Part shown: piece after piece, positions 8,089 through 14,894 of the stretch | How positions within the stretch are numbered: the stretch's first letter is position 1 | Layout of the letters: each line of letters starts with the position of its first letter | Assembly: GCA_021847125.1 (NCBI GenBank) | Contig: JAJZUK010000001.1 | Location: 1-26,341, forward strand | Length of the DNA stretch: 26,341 nucleotides | Reading direction: 5' to 3' | From: Pseudomonadota bacterium | Lineage (GTDB): Bacteria > Pseudomonadota > Gammaproteobacteria > Burkholderiales > SG8-39 | Notes under the pieces: generated by a model | What the model was told of the DNA's origin: nothing | Databases searched by the model: none | The model's input: only the letters and a program-made list of their open reading frames with translations | Position numbers and translations under genes: made by a program

Positions 8089-9348
8089 CTAGGATTTTTC
8101 CAGCAGCGCATAGAAAAAACCGTCATGCCGCGCGTCGGGCAGCAGCTGTCCATCCTCGAGCCCGGCCAGCGGCGCCCGGCCAGCGTCCCTGGTGCGCGCG
8201 AGGAAGGAATCGATGGTTTTTGCGTTTTCCTGCGGGAACACCGAGCACGTCGCATACAACAATTTACCACCCGTGGCCAACAGTTGCCACAGCGCATCCA
8301 GCATCCGTCCCTGGGTGGCGGCCAGTTGCGCGATGTCGCTGTCGCGCCGCAGCCACTTGATGTCCGGATGGCGCTTGACCACGCCGGAGGCGGTGCACGG
8401 CGCGTCGAGCAGGATGCGCTCGAACATTGCGCCGTCGGACCAGGTCGCGGGCGAGGCGCAATCGCCGCAGATGACGCGCGCGGAAAAGCCGAGGCGCGCC
8501 AGGTTGTCGCGCACGCGCTGCAGGCGGGCCGGGTCGCTGTCCAGCGCGGTGAGCGCGCAATCGGCAAGCTCCAGGATGTGCCCCGTCTTGCCTCCGGGCG
8601 CGGCGCAGGCATCGAGCACCCGCATGCCGGGTGCTGCCTCCAGCAGCGGTGCCGCGAGCTGCGCCCCCGCGTCCTGCACCGATACCTCGCCCGCGGAGAA
8701 ACCGGGCAGCGCTTCTATCGGCAGCGGTCGCTCGAGCATGACCGCCTGCGCCCCGACGCGCTCTGCCTTGATGCCGCGCTCGGCCAGTTTGGCCAGGTAC
8801 TGCTCCGGTGTGAGGCGGCGCCGGTTGACGCGCAAGGTCATCGGCGGTCTCAGGTTGCCGGCGTTGAGCACCGATTCCCAGCGTTGCGGCCAGGCTGCGC
8901 GTACGTGGTCTATCCACCACTGCGGGTAGGAATAGTGCGCGGCGTCGGAGTCGCAGCGCGCAACGAGCGCGTCCGCCTGGCGCAGATAGTTGCGCAGCAC
9001 GGCGTTGGCAAGGCCTTTGGCCGCAGGCTCCAGACGGAACGCGGCGCGCACCGCCTGATCCACCGTGGTATGGCTGGCGCGCGGACGCGCGCGCAACTGA
9101 TACAGGGCAGCCAGCAGCAGGGCATGCAGGGCCGGCTTGACCGGCTTGTGCAGCAGCTCGGCGAGCAGGGCGTCGAGCAGGCCGAGGTTGCGCAGCGTGC
9201 CATAGGCCAGGTCCTGCACCGCCGCGGCCAGGCTGGGATCGGCCTGCAGGCCGGCGAGCGCGTCAGACAGGCTGCGGCCGGCGCGCACCTGCGCCACGGC
9301 GTCGCCGGCGGCATAAAGCGCGAGTTCTAGATTTGCTGATCTGGACAA
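8089..9348 (-). CDS. rsmB: 16S rRNA (cytosine(967)-C5)-methyltransferase RsmB
   Basis: A 419-residue Sun/RsmB family enzyme that methylates C967 of 16S rRNA using S-adenosylmethionine. An N-terminal NusB-like RNA-binding domain (about 1-135) precedes the methyltransferase fold. The SAM-binding motif DACAAPGGKTGHI is present, as are both catalytic cysteines: C318 in DAPCTASGVVKRHPDIKW and C368 in ATCSVFPQEN. The start is a TTG at 9348. No ATG lies between it and the upstream in-frame stop, and the resulting N-terminus fits the family. The downstream gene is DUF4390 (85 bases away) and the upstream gene is htpX (105 bases), all on one strand. The rsmB–DUF4390–ntrYX order recurs in betaproteobacteria, from memory. 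Confidence 0.95.
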   Translation of the reverse strand: MSRSANLELALYAAGDAVAQVRAGRSLSDALAGLQADPSLAAAVQDLAYGTLRNLGLLDALLAELLHKPVKPALHALLLAALYQLRARPRASHTTVDQAVRAAFRLEPAAKGLANAVLRNYLRQADALVARCDSDAAHYSYPQWWIDHVRAAWPQRWESVLNAGNLRPPMTLRVNRRRLTPEQYLAKLAERGIKAERVGAQAVMLERPLPIEALPGFSAGEVSVQDAGAQLAAPLLEAAPGMRVLDACAAPGGKTGHILELADCALTALDSDPARLQRVRDNLARLGFSARVICGDCASPATWSDGAMFERILLDAPCTASGVVKRHPDIKWLRRDSDIAQLAATQGRMLDALWQLLATGGKLLYATCSVFPQENAKTIDSFLARTRDAGRAPLAGLEDGQLLPDARHDGFFYALLEKS

Positions 9349-9428
9349 GGGAATAAGCGGTGTGTCAGCTGCTATGGCCGCAACGCCGCGTCGGTGATAG
9401 GTGAGCCCCGCATCCTACACTGGGACGG

Positions 9429-9446
9429 AGCCGGAGAGAACCGGCT
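9429..9446 (-). other. Hairpin between htpX and rsmB
   Basis: A 6-bp stem (AGCCGG / CCGGCT) with a 6-base loop starts 8 bases after the htpX stop in the htpX–rsmB spacer. No T-run follows on the minus strand, so it is more likely a processing or 3'-stabilising structure inside the transcript than a full terminator. Confidence 0.3.
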
Positions 9447-9453
9447 TGGCGAT

Positions 9454-10293
9454 TCAGACCATCGCGCGCAAGCGAGCGATGCGCTCCTCGGTCGCGGGGT
9501 GGGTGCTGAACAGGTTCTGCAGGCCCGCGCCTGAGAGCGGGTTGATGATCATCATCTGCGCCGTCGCCGGATGCTCCTCCGCGGCAATCAGGGGCAGGCC
9601 CTTGGCGTAACGCTCCATCTTTTGCAGGGCGTCGGCGAGCGCGTTCGGGTCGCCGCAGATCTCGGCGCCGCCGCGGTCGGCCTCGAATTCGCGCGCGCGC
9701 GAGATCGCCATCTGGATCAGCATGGCCGCGACCGGCGCCAGGATCATCACGATCAGCCCGACGACCGGGTTCGCGCGTTCGCCATCGCCGCGCCCGCCGA
9801 ACAGGAAGCCGAACTGGGCGATGGAGGAGATCGCCCCGGCCATGATCGCCGCGATGGTGGAAATCAGGATGTCGCGGTGTTTCACGTGCGTCAGTTCGTG
9901 CGCCATCACCCCGCGCAATTCGCGCGCCGTCAACAGCTGCAGGATGCCGCTGGTCGCGGCCACGGCGGCATGCTCGGGGTTGCGCCCGGTGGCGAACGCA
10001 TTGGGCTGGGCCTCGTCGATCAGATACACGCGCGGCATCGGCAGCCCGGCGCGCTGCGCCAATTCCTGCACCACGGCGTAGAACTGCGGCGCGCTCGCCG
10101 CATCGACTTCCTGGGCGTTGTACATGCGCAGCACCATCTTGTCGGAGAACCAGTAGGCGAACAGGTTCATCGCGCCGCCCAGCAACAGCGCGAGCAGCAT
10201 GCCGTTTGCGCCGCCGATCGCCGCGCCGACTACGCCGAACAGCGCCACGATGCCTGCCATCAGGATAGTGGTCTTGAGCCAGTTTCCGAACAT
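9454..10293 (-). CDS. htpX: Membrane-bound zinc metalloprotease HtpX
   Basis: A 279-residue M48-family protease that degrades damaged inner-membrane proteins. The zinc site is HELTH (H132, E133, H136), with the third ligand a glutamate in [12 protein letters not shown] (about E204). Two N-terminal hydrophobic helices (about 8-28 and 31-50) and two more around 145-165 and 177-197 fit the family topology. [19 protein letters not shown] (98-116) is a strong family block. The ATG at 10293 has AAGGAA about 8 bases upstream. It follows fmt by 35 bases on the same strand. Its place behind def-fmt is common in this lineage. No heat-shock promoter is evident in the short gap, so read-through from fmt is likely. 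Confidence 0.96.
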   Translation of the reverse strand: MFGNWLKTTILMAGIVALFGVVGAAIGGANGMLLALLLGGAMNLFAYWFSDKMVLRMYNAQEVDAASAPQFYAVVQELAQRAGLPMPRVYLIDEAQPNAFATGRNPEHAAVAATSGILQLLTARELRGVMAHELTHVKHRDILISTIAAIMAGAISSIAQFGFLFGGRGDGERANPVVGLIVMILAPVAAMLIQMAISRAREFEADRGGAEICGDPNALADALQKMERYAKGLPLIAAEEHPATAQMMIINPLSGAGLQNLFSTHPATEERIARLRAMV

Positions 10294-10328
10294 CCCGGAT
10301 TTCCTTGTAAAGGTTGACGTCGAAGCCG

Positions 10329-11273
10329 TTAGATGGTGGTTTTCGGAAAAAATTCAAGCCGCGCGCCCGCGGCGAGCGGGAAGCCGGCGAGGAACTGCGC
10401 CGCCGTAAGGCGTTTTCCGCCGGCGCGCTGCAGTTCCAGCACCTTCAGCGCTCCGCCGCCGCAGGCGACGACGATACCCCCGGGGCCGGCCTCCAGTATG
10501 GTTCCCGGTTCGCCCTCGGTCCGGGTGGCCTGGGCGCGCCAGATTTTCAGCGCGGTGTTGCCCGCCAGGGTGGAGGCGCCGGGCAGGGGATTGAACGCGC
10601 GCACCTTGCGCTCGATCGCCGTCGCGGATTCGCGCCAGTCGATGTCGGCTTCGGCCTTGGTAATCTTGCTCGCATAGCTCGCGCCCGCCTCGGGCTGGGG
10701 CCGGGTGCTGAGCTCGCCGCGTTCCAGCTGAACGAGCGCGCTCACGATCAGGCGCGCGCCCAGATCCGCCAGCTTGTCGTGCAGGCTGCCGGCGGTATCG
10801 TCCTCGGCAATGGGCAGTCCCTCGGCGGCGAGCACCGGTCCGGTGTCCAGGCCGCGGTCCATTTGCATGATGGAGATCCCGGTGTGCGTGTCGCCGGCGA
10901 GGAGGGCGCGCTGGATCGGTGCCGCGCCGCGCCAGCGCGGCAGCAGCGAAGCGTGGATATTGACCGCCCCGAGACGCGCGATGGACAGCACCGGTTCCGG
11001 CAGCAGCAGGCCGTAGGCGGCGACCACCATGAGATCTGCGCCGGTCGCGCGCAGGATTTCCTGCGTCTTCGCGTCCTTCAGACTGCCGGGTTGATACACC
11101 GCGAGGCCGCGCTCCTGCGCCAGCGCTTTGACCGCGCTGGGCACGAGCTTGAGCCCCCGGCCCGTAGGCCGGTCCGGCTGGGTCAGCACCAGGACGATCT
11201 CGTGCCCCGCGCCGTGCAATGCAGCCAGGGCGCGCGCGGCGAACTCGGGGGTGCCGGCAAAAATTAGGCGCAT
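10329..11273 (-). CDS. fmt: Methionyl-tRNA formyltransferase
   Basis: A 314-residue enzyme that transfers a formyl group from 10-formyl-tetrahydrofolate to initiator Met-tRNA. The formyltransferase domain begins [16 protein letters not shown]. The catalytic triad is visible as N105 and H107 in [21 protein letters not shown] and D143 in [11 protein letters not shown]. The C-terminal tRNA-binding domain covers about 205-314 ([13 protein letters not shown]). Length and start are standard. It lies 20 bases downstream of def on the same strand, the usual def-fmt operon, so formylation and deformylation of nascent proteins are co-expressed. Confidence 0.97.
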   Translation of the reverse strand: MRLIFAGTPEFAARALAALHGAGHEIVLVLTQPDRPTGRGLKLVPSAVKALAQERGLAVYQPGSLKDAKTQEILRATGADLMVVAAYGLLLPEPVLSIARLGAVNIHASLLPRWRGAAPIQRALLAGDTHTGISIMQMDRGLDTGPVLAAEGLPIAEDDTAGSLHDKLADLGARLIVSALVQLERGELSTRPQPEAGASYASKITKAEADIDWRESATAIERKVRAFNPLPGASTLAGNTALKIWRAQATRTEGEPGTILEAGPGGIVVACGGGALKVLELQRAGGKRLTAAQFLAGFPLAAGARLEFFPKTTI

Positions 11274-11293
11274 CCGCGGCGGCCGAAAGGCGT

Positions 11294-11797
11294 TCAGGCG
11301 CTCAGGCGCTGCTGCTTCAGCATTTTGGCGCGGATGCGGGTCTGTTTCAGCCGCGACAGATACTCGACAAACACCCGGCCCTTCAGGTGGTCCATTTCAT
11401 GCTGGATGCAGACGGCGAGCAGGCCCTCCGCCTCCATGGTGAAACTCTCGCCGTCCAGCCCCAGGGCGCGCACGACGATATGTTCGGCACGCGCAATTTT
11501 CTCGTAAATCCCCGGCACCGACAGGCAGCCTTCTTCACAATCTGCCTCGCCCATGGCGGCAACGATCTCGGGGTTGATCAATACCAGCAGTTTGTCGCGG
11601 GTATCCGACGCGTCGATCACGATCACCTGCAAATGCACGTCTACCTGGGTGGCGGCCAGGCCCACGCCGGGCGCGGCATACATGGTCTCGGCCATGTCAG
11701 CGACCAGGCTGCGTATGCGCTCGTCGACCTCGGCCACCGGCGCGGCGATTTTGTGCAAGCGGGCATCGGGGTAGCGCAGGATATTCAGGCGGGACAT
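11294..11797 (-). CDS. def: Peptide deformylase
   Basis: A 167-residue metalloenzyme that removes the formyl group from the N-terminus of new proteins. All three family motifs are present: GVGLAATQ (44-51), EGCLSVP (89-95, metal ligand C91) and QHEMDHLKG (132-140, ligands H133 and H137, catalytic E134). Length is typical of the bacterial type I enzyme. The ATG has only a weak AAG upstream. It heads the minus-strand run def–fmt–htpX–rsmB and lies divergent to the LysM gene across a short AT-rich spacer. Confidence 0.97.
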   Translation of the reverse strand: MSRLNILRYPDARLHKIAAPVAEVDERIRSLVADMAETMYAAPGVGLAATQVDVHLQVIVIDASDTRDKLLVLINPEIVAAMGEADCEEGCLSVPGIYEKIARAEHIVVRALGLDGESFTMEAEGLLAVCIQHEMDHLKGRVFVEYLSRLKQTRIRAKMLKQQRLSA

Positions 11798-11905
11798 AAA
11801 AACTTGCTAATTGAACGGATTAGGTGCTAAATTTAATGAAGTCTGTAAAAAGCGTGCTAGACTTTATACGATTCAGCCCTCAATTTGGATAGGTTCGAGG
11901 CTCCT
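11798..11905. promoter_or_regulatory. AT-rich divergent spacer holding promoters for def and the LysM gene
   Basis: This 108-base spacer separates two divergent genes and is clearly more AT-rich than the coding sequence around it. The plus strand shows TATACG at 11865-11870, a plausible -10 box 36 bases before the LysM start. The same site read on the minus strand gives TATAAA. No good -35 partner was found for either, so exact promoters are not resolved. No long inverted repeat was seen. Confidence 0.45.
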
Positions 11906-13021
11906 ATGCGCAAGTTTATCATAGTCGCAACGTTCGCCGCGGCGTTGGCGGCCACGCCCCTCATGGCCCAGCAGCGAGCGCAGGCCGGCCTGCAGGACAA
12001 CGCGCCCGACCGCTATGTGGTGGTCCCGGGCGACACCCTGTGGGGCATCGCCGCGAAGTTTCTGAAGGATCCGTGGCGCTGGCCGGAGACCTGGAAACTG
12101 AACCAGGAACAGCTCAAGAACCCGCACTTGATCTACCCCGGCGATGTGATCGTGCTGGACCGTTCCAAGGAGCAGGCCGAACTCAGGATCGACATGGGCG
12201 ACACGGTAAGACTGTCGCCGCGCATACGCGCAGAGGACACCAGCAAGGAGGCGGTTCCCAGCATTCCGCCCCGGGTCATCGAACCTTTCCTGTCGCGACC
12301 ATTGGTAATTGAGCCGGACGGCCTGGACAATGCGCCGCGCATTATCGCCGCGCAGGCGGACCGCGTCTTTCTGGGTTCGGGTGACGTCGCCTATGTCAGC
12401 GGCATCAAGGACGCGAAGCTGGACAGCCTGTGGCAGATCTATCGTCCGGGAAAGCCGCTGGTCGACCCGCAGAGCCAGAAGACCCTGGGCTATGAAGCGG
12501 TGTTCCTCGGCGACAGCAGGGTCACCAAGACCGGCGACCCCGCGACCATACGGATATTTGCCGCCCAGCAGGAGATAGGCAAGGGCGATCGCCTGATCGC
12601 GGCGGGACCGCTGGTGCTCAATACCTATGCGCCGCATGCACCCAAGGCGCTGATCCAGGGCAATATCATCGCCACCCGCGGCGGACTGCGCGAGACGGGT
12701 CCGCAAAACGTGGTCACCCTCAACAAAGGCAGCAGCGACGGACTCGAGCCCGGCCATGTGCTGGTGTTGTCGCGTCTCGGGCGCACCGTGGAAGACAACA
12801 CCCCGCAGAAGAACGCCGGAACGACCAGGAACGTTCCCTGGTACAACATGACCATGAGCGAAGTATTCAGCCGGACGTCGACCGACAAGGAGACGACCAA
12901 GCTGCCGGACGAGCGTTACGGCCTGGTGTACGTGTTCCGCACCTTTGACCGGGTTTCCTATGCCCTGGTGATGTCGGCCAGCCGGCCGGTGTTGCTCAAC
13001 GACGTGGTGACCACCCCCTGA
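11906..13021 (+). CDS. Secreted LysM-domain peptidoglycan-binding protein
   Basis: A 371-residue protein with an N-terminal signal peptide (MRKFIIVATFAAALAATPLM, cleavage near AQQ). One LysM domain follows at about 36-85: RYVVVPGDTLWGIAAKFLKDP, then NPHLIYPGDVIVL. LysM binds glycan chains of peptidoglycan. The remaining 280 residues match the uncharacterised protein commonly found just upstream of dprA in betaproteobacteria. Blocks such as SDGLEPGHVLVLSR and YGLVYVFRTFDRVSYALVM suggest a beta-rich exported domain. The ATG at 11906 is preferred over an in-frame TTG at 11885 because the signal peptide begins there. It runs toward dprA with a 65-base gap and no obvious terminator. Function beyond cell-wall binding is unknown. 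Confidence 0.92.
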   Translation: MRKFIIVATFAAALAATPLMAQQRAQAGLQDNAPDRYVVVPGDTLWGIAAKFLKDPWRWPETWKLNQEQLKNPHLIYPGDVIVLDRSKEQAELRIDMGDTVRLSPRIRAEDTSKEAVPSIPPRVIEPFLSRPLVIEPDGLDNAPRIIAAQADRVFLGSGDVAYVSGIKDAKLDSLWQIYRPGKPLVDPQSQKTLGYEAVFLGDSRVTKTGDPATIRIFAAQQEIGKGDRLIAAGPLVLNTYAPHAPKALIQGNIIATRGGLRETGPQNVVTLNKGSSDGLEPGHVLVLSRLGRTVEDNTPQKNAGTTRNVPWYNMTMSEVFSRTSTDKETTKLPDERYGLVYVFRTFDRVSYALVMSASRPVLLNDVVTTP

Positions 13022-13086
13022 AGGGCTTCAAGCGGAACGGGAACGTGCCCGGCGCAAATCCGCTTTGATCGCGCGCCCGCAACACC

Positions 13087-14160
13087 ATGCCGCACGACGC
13101 TGATCTGGCCGCCTGGATCAAGCTCAGTCTCGTACCGGGCCTGGGCGGGCAAAGTCTGAGAAAACTTCTCGCGGCTTTTGGCCTGCCGCAGCAGGTTCTG
13201 GCGGCTGGCCGCGGCGCGATCGCGCGTGTCGTTTCCGCCGAAATCGCGGCGCGCATCTTATCGGATCTTGACGCGCGCGCGGTCGATGCCGCCCTCGCAT
13301 GGGCCGCCGCCGAAAGCCACGCCATTCTCACCCTTGCCGACAGCGACTATCCGCAGGCGCTGCTCCAAACCCCGGATCCTCCGGCGCTGCTGTATCTGAG
13401 CGGCCGGCGCGAGTTGCTCGCCCGTCCCGGCCTCGCCGTGGTCGGCAGCCGCAGCGCCACGCCTCAGGGAATCAGCAACGCGGAACAATTTGCGCGCGCC
13501 TTCAGCGCCGCCGGCCTCACCATCGTCAGCGGACTGGCGCTGGGCATAGACGCCGCGGCGCACCGCGGCGGTCTGGACGCGGCGGGCTCCACCATCGCGG
13601 TGCTCGGCACCGGCGCCGATTTGCTGTATCCGCCGCGCAACCGCGCGCTGGGCGAGCGCATCGCGCGCGAAGGACTGCTGGTCAGCGAATTCCCGCTGGG
13701 GACCCCGCCGCATGCCGCCAACTTTCCGCGGCGCAACCGCGTCATTTCCGGCCTTGCGCGCGGTTGTCTTGTGGTGGAGGCGGCGCTCGCGTCGGGCTCG
13801 CTCATCACCGCGCGCCTCGCCGCAGAGCAGGGACGCGAGGTGTTCGCGATACCGGGCTCCATTCATTCGCCGCATTCCAAGGGCTGCCACGCGCTGATCA
13901 AGCAAGGCGCAAAGCTGGTGGAAAGCGCGCAGGATGTTCTGCAGGAATTGGGCGTTGAAGGACTGAGCGCCGCGCCAGCCGGCGCCGGCCCGGCCGTGTC
14001 CGGCCTGCTCGCGCACCTGGGTCATGATATGTGTGACATAGACACGTTGTGCGCAAGAAGCGGCTTGACGGCGGACGTGGTATCCGCCATGCTGCTGCAA
14101 CTCGAGCTCGACGGCAAGGTCGCGAGCCTGCCCGGCGGGCAATATCAGAGAGTCTCCTAA
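13087..14160 (+). CDS. dprA: DNA-processing protein DprA (natural transformation)
   Basis: A 357-residue protein that loads RecA on incoming single-stranded DNA during natural transformation. The central extended Rossmann (DprA/Smf) domain covers about 80-290, with VVGSRSATPQG, IVSGLALGIDAAAHRGGL, TIAVLGTGADLLYPPRNR, FPRRNRVISGLARGCLVVEAALASGSLITA and GREVFAIPGSIHSPHSKGCHALIKQGAKL. A C-terminal winged-helix domain (about 295-355) reads LLAHLGHDMCDIDTLCARSGLT. Both length and domain order are normal. It is followed 16 bases later by smg on the same strand, a conserved dprA–smg pair in beta- and gammaproteobacteria. The window shows no other competence gene, so competence itself is not established. 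Confidence 0.97.
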   Translation: MPHDADLAAWIKLSLVPGLGGQSLRKLLAAFGLPQQVLAAGRGAIARVVSAEIAARILSDLDARAVDAALAWAAAESHAILTLADSDYPQALLQTPDPPALLYLSGRRELLARPGLAVVGSRSATPQGISNAEQFARAFSAAGLTIVSGLALGIDAAAHRGGLDAAGSTIAVLGTGADLLYPPRNRALGERIAREGLLVSEFPLGTPPHAANFPRRNRVISGLARGCLVVEAALASGSLITARLAAEQGREVFAIPGSIHSPHSKGCHALIKQGAKLVESAQDVLQELGVEGLSAAPAGAGPAVSGLLAHLGHDMCDIDTLCARSGLTADVVSAMLLQLELDGKVASLPGGQYQRVS

Positions 14161-14176
14161 GAGGCCGCCACAAAGA

Positions 14177-14635
14177 ATGTTCGACATACTCGTCTACCTG
14201 TTCGAAAACTACTACCAGTCCGACCTCTATCCCGACCAAGATGCACTGGCGCGCAAGCTCAGCGCCGCCGGCTTCGAACACGAAGACATCAGCGACGCGC
14301 TGGCCTGGCTGCAGGGGCTTAGCGCCACGGAGACCAGCACGCTTCCCGATTCGCTGGCGCAAAGCACCGCGTTTCGCGGCTACGCCGACGTGGAGTCGAC
14401 CAAGCTGGGCGTCGAAGGGCGCGGATTTCTCGCTTTCCTGGAGGGCGCGAAAGTGCTCACGCCGCTGCTGCGCGAGATCATCATCGAACGCGCCATGGCC
14501 CTCGCCGAAGACCATGTCAGCATCGAGAAGCTGAAGGTGATCGTGCTGATGGTTCTGTGGAGCCAGCAGCATTCGATCGATTCGCTGATCCTCGAAGAGT
14601 TGCTCTCCGACCGCGCGCAATTGCTCATGCATTAA
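14177..14635 (+). CDS. smg: Smg family protein (DUF494)
   Basis: A 152-residue protein matching the Smg/DUF494 family, small cytosolic proteins encoded next to dprA. It begins MFDILVYLFENYYQSD, the family start, and ends with HSIDSLILEELLSDRAQLLMH. It looks wholly helical. The molecular function is not established; the association with dprA and topB is by gene order only. It ends before a weak hairpin and the topB leader. Confidence 0.93.
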   Translation: MFDILVYLFENYYQSDLYPDQDALARKLSAAGFEHEDISDALAWLQGLSATETSTLPDSLAQSTAFRGYADVESTKLGVEGRGFLAFLEGAKVLTPLLREIIIERAMALAEDHVSIEKLKVIVLMVLWSQQHSIDSLILEELLSDRAQLLMH

Positions 14636-14677
14636 GGCGGCCGGCGACGATTAAGTCGCTGTTTCGCTGAACTTTGT

Positions 14678-14694
14678 CACGGCGCGTTGCCGTG
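14678..14694 (+). terminator. Possible weak terminator after smg
   Basis: A 6-bp stem (CACGGC / GCCGTG) with a 5-base loop begins 43 bases after the smg stop and is followed by TCTCCTTGCTTC, a pyrimidine-rich but not T-rich tail. It could end the lysM–dprA–smg transcript just before a candidate topB promoter. Confidence 0.3.
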
Positions 14695-14699
14695 TCTCC

Positions 14700-14729
14700 T
14701 TGCTTCGCGCTCCGGTTTGCACTTATCAT
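14700..14729 (+). promoter_or_regulatory. Candidate sigma-70 promoter for topB leader
   Basis: TTGCTT (14700-14705) and TATCAT (14724-14729, 5 of 6 to consensus) are separated by 18 bases. Transcription from here would start near 14736 and give a leader of about 160 bases before the topB ATG, containing the upstream copy of the topB start. The assignment rests on consensus match only. Confidence 0.35.
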
Positions 14730-14795
14730 GCTGCCGCTTGCTGCAGTGCGCAGACCGATATTGATTATGCTTGCGCGCGCAAGTCCGACCACACT

Positions 14796-14885
14796 ATGAC
14801 CAACCAACTCATCATTGCCGAGAAGCTTTTCTTTGCCGCCGACATTGCGCGCGGCCGGATTTGCGCGCGCGCGCACGCGCGCTGA
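14796..14885 (+). pseudogene. Decayed duplicate of the topB 5' end (29-codon upstream ORF)
   Basis: Sixty bases from 14796 match the first 60 bases of topB (from 14895) at 50 positions, including a 21-base identical run covering codons 4-11. Copy-to-copy spacing is exactly 99 bases (33 codons) and both copies are in the same frame. The upstream copy opens MTNQLIIAEKLFFAADIARG against MTKKLIIAEKPSVANDIARA, then diverges into GC repeats and stops at TGA 14883-14885, nine bases before the topB ATG. All base differences change amino acids, as expected for a relic rather than a conserved peptide. If translated it would be a leader peptide directly upstream of topB. No clear Shine-Dalgarno precedes it. 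Confidence 0.75.
14863..14882. repeat. Alternating GC/CA purine-pyrimidine tract
   Basis: About 20 bases of nearly pure alternating purine-pyrimidine sequence (GCGCGCGCGCAC then GCGCGC) fill the end of the upstream ORF, just before the topB start. Such tracts can adopt Z-DNA under negative supercoiling and are prone to slippage. A related 14-base perfect palindrome, CTTGCGCGCGCAAG, lies at 14770-14783. Confidence 0.6.
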
Positions 14886-14894
14886 CAGAACTCC

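Noticed and set aside
14700..14885. The 61-codon frame from 14700 as a real small gene
   Set aside because: Only the part from ATG 14796 is related to topB; the preceding codons show no conservation cue and overlap the candidate promoter.
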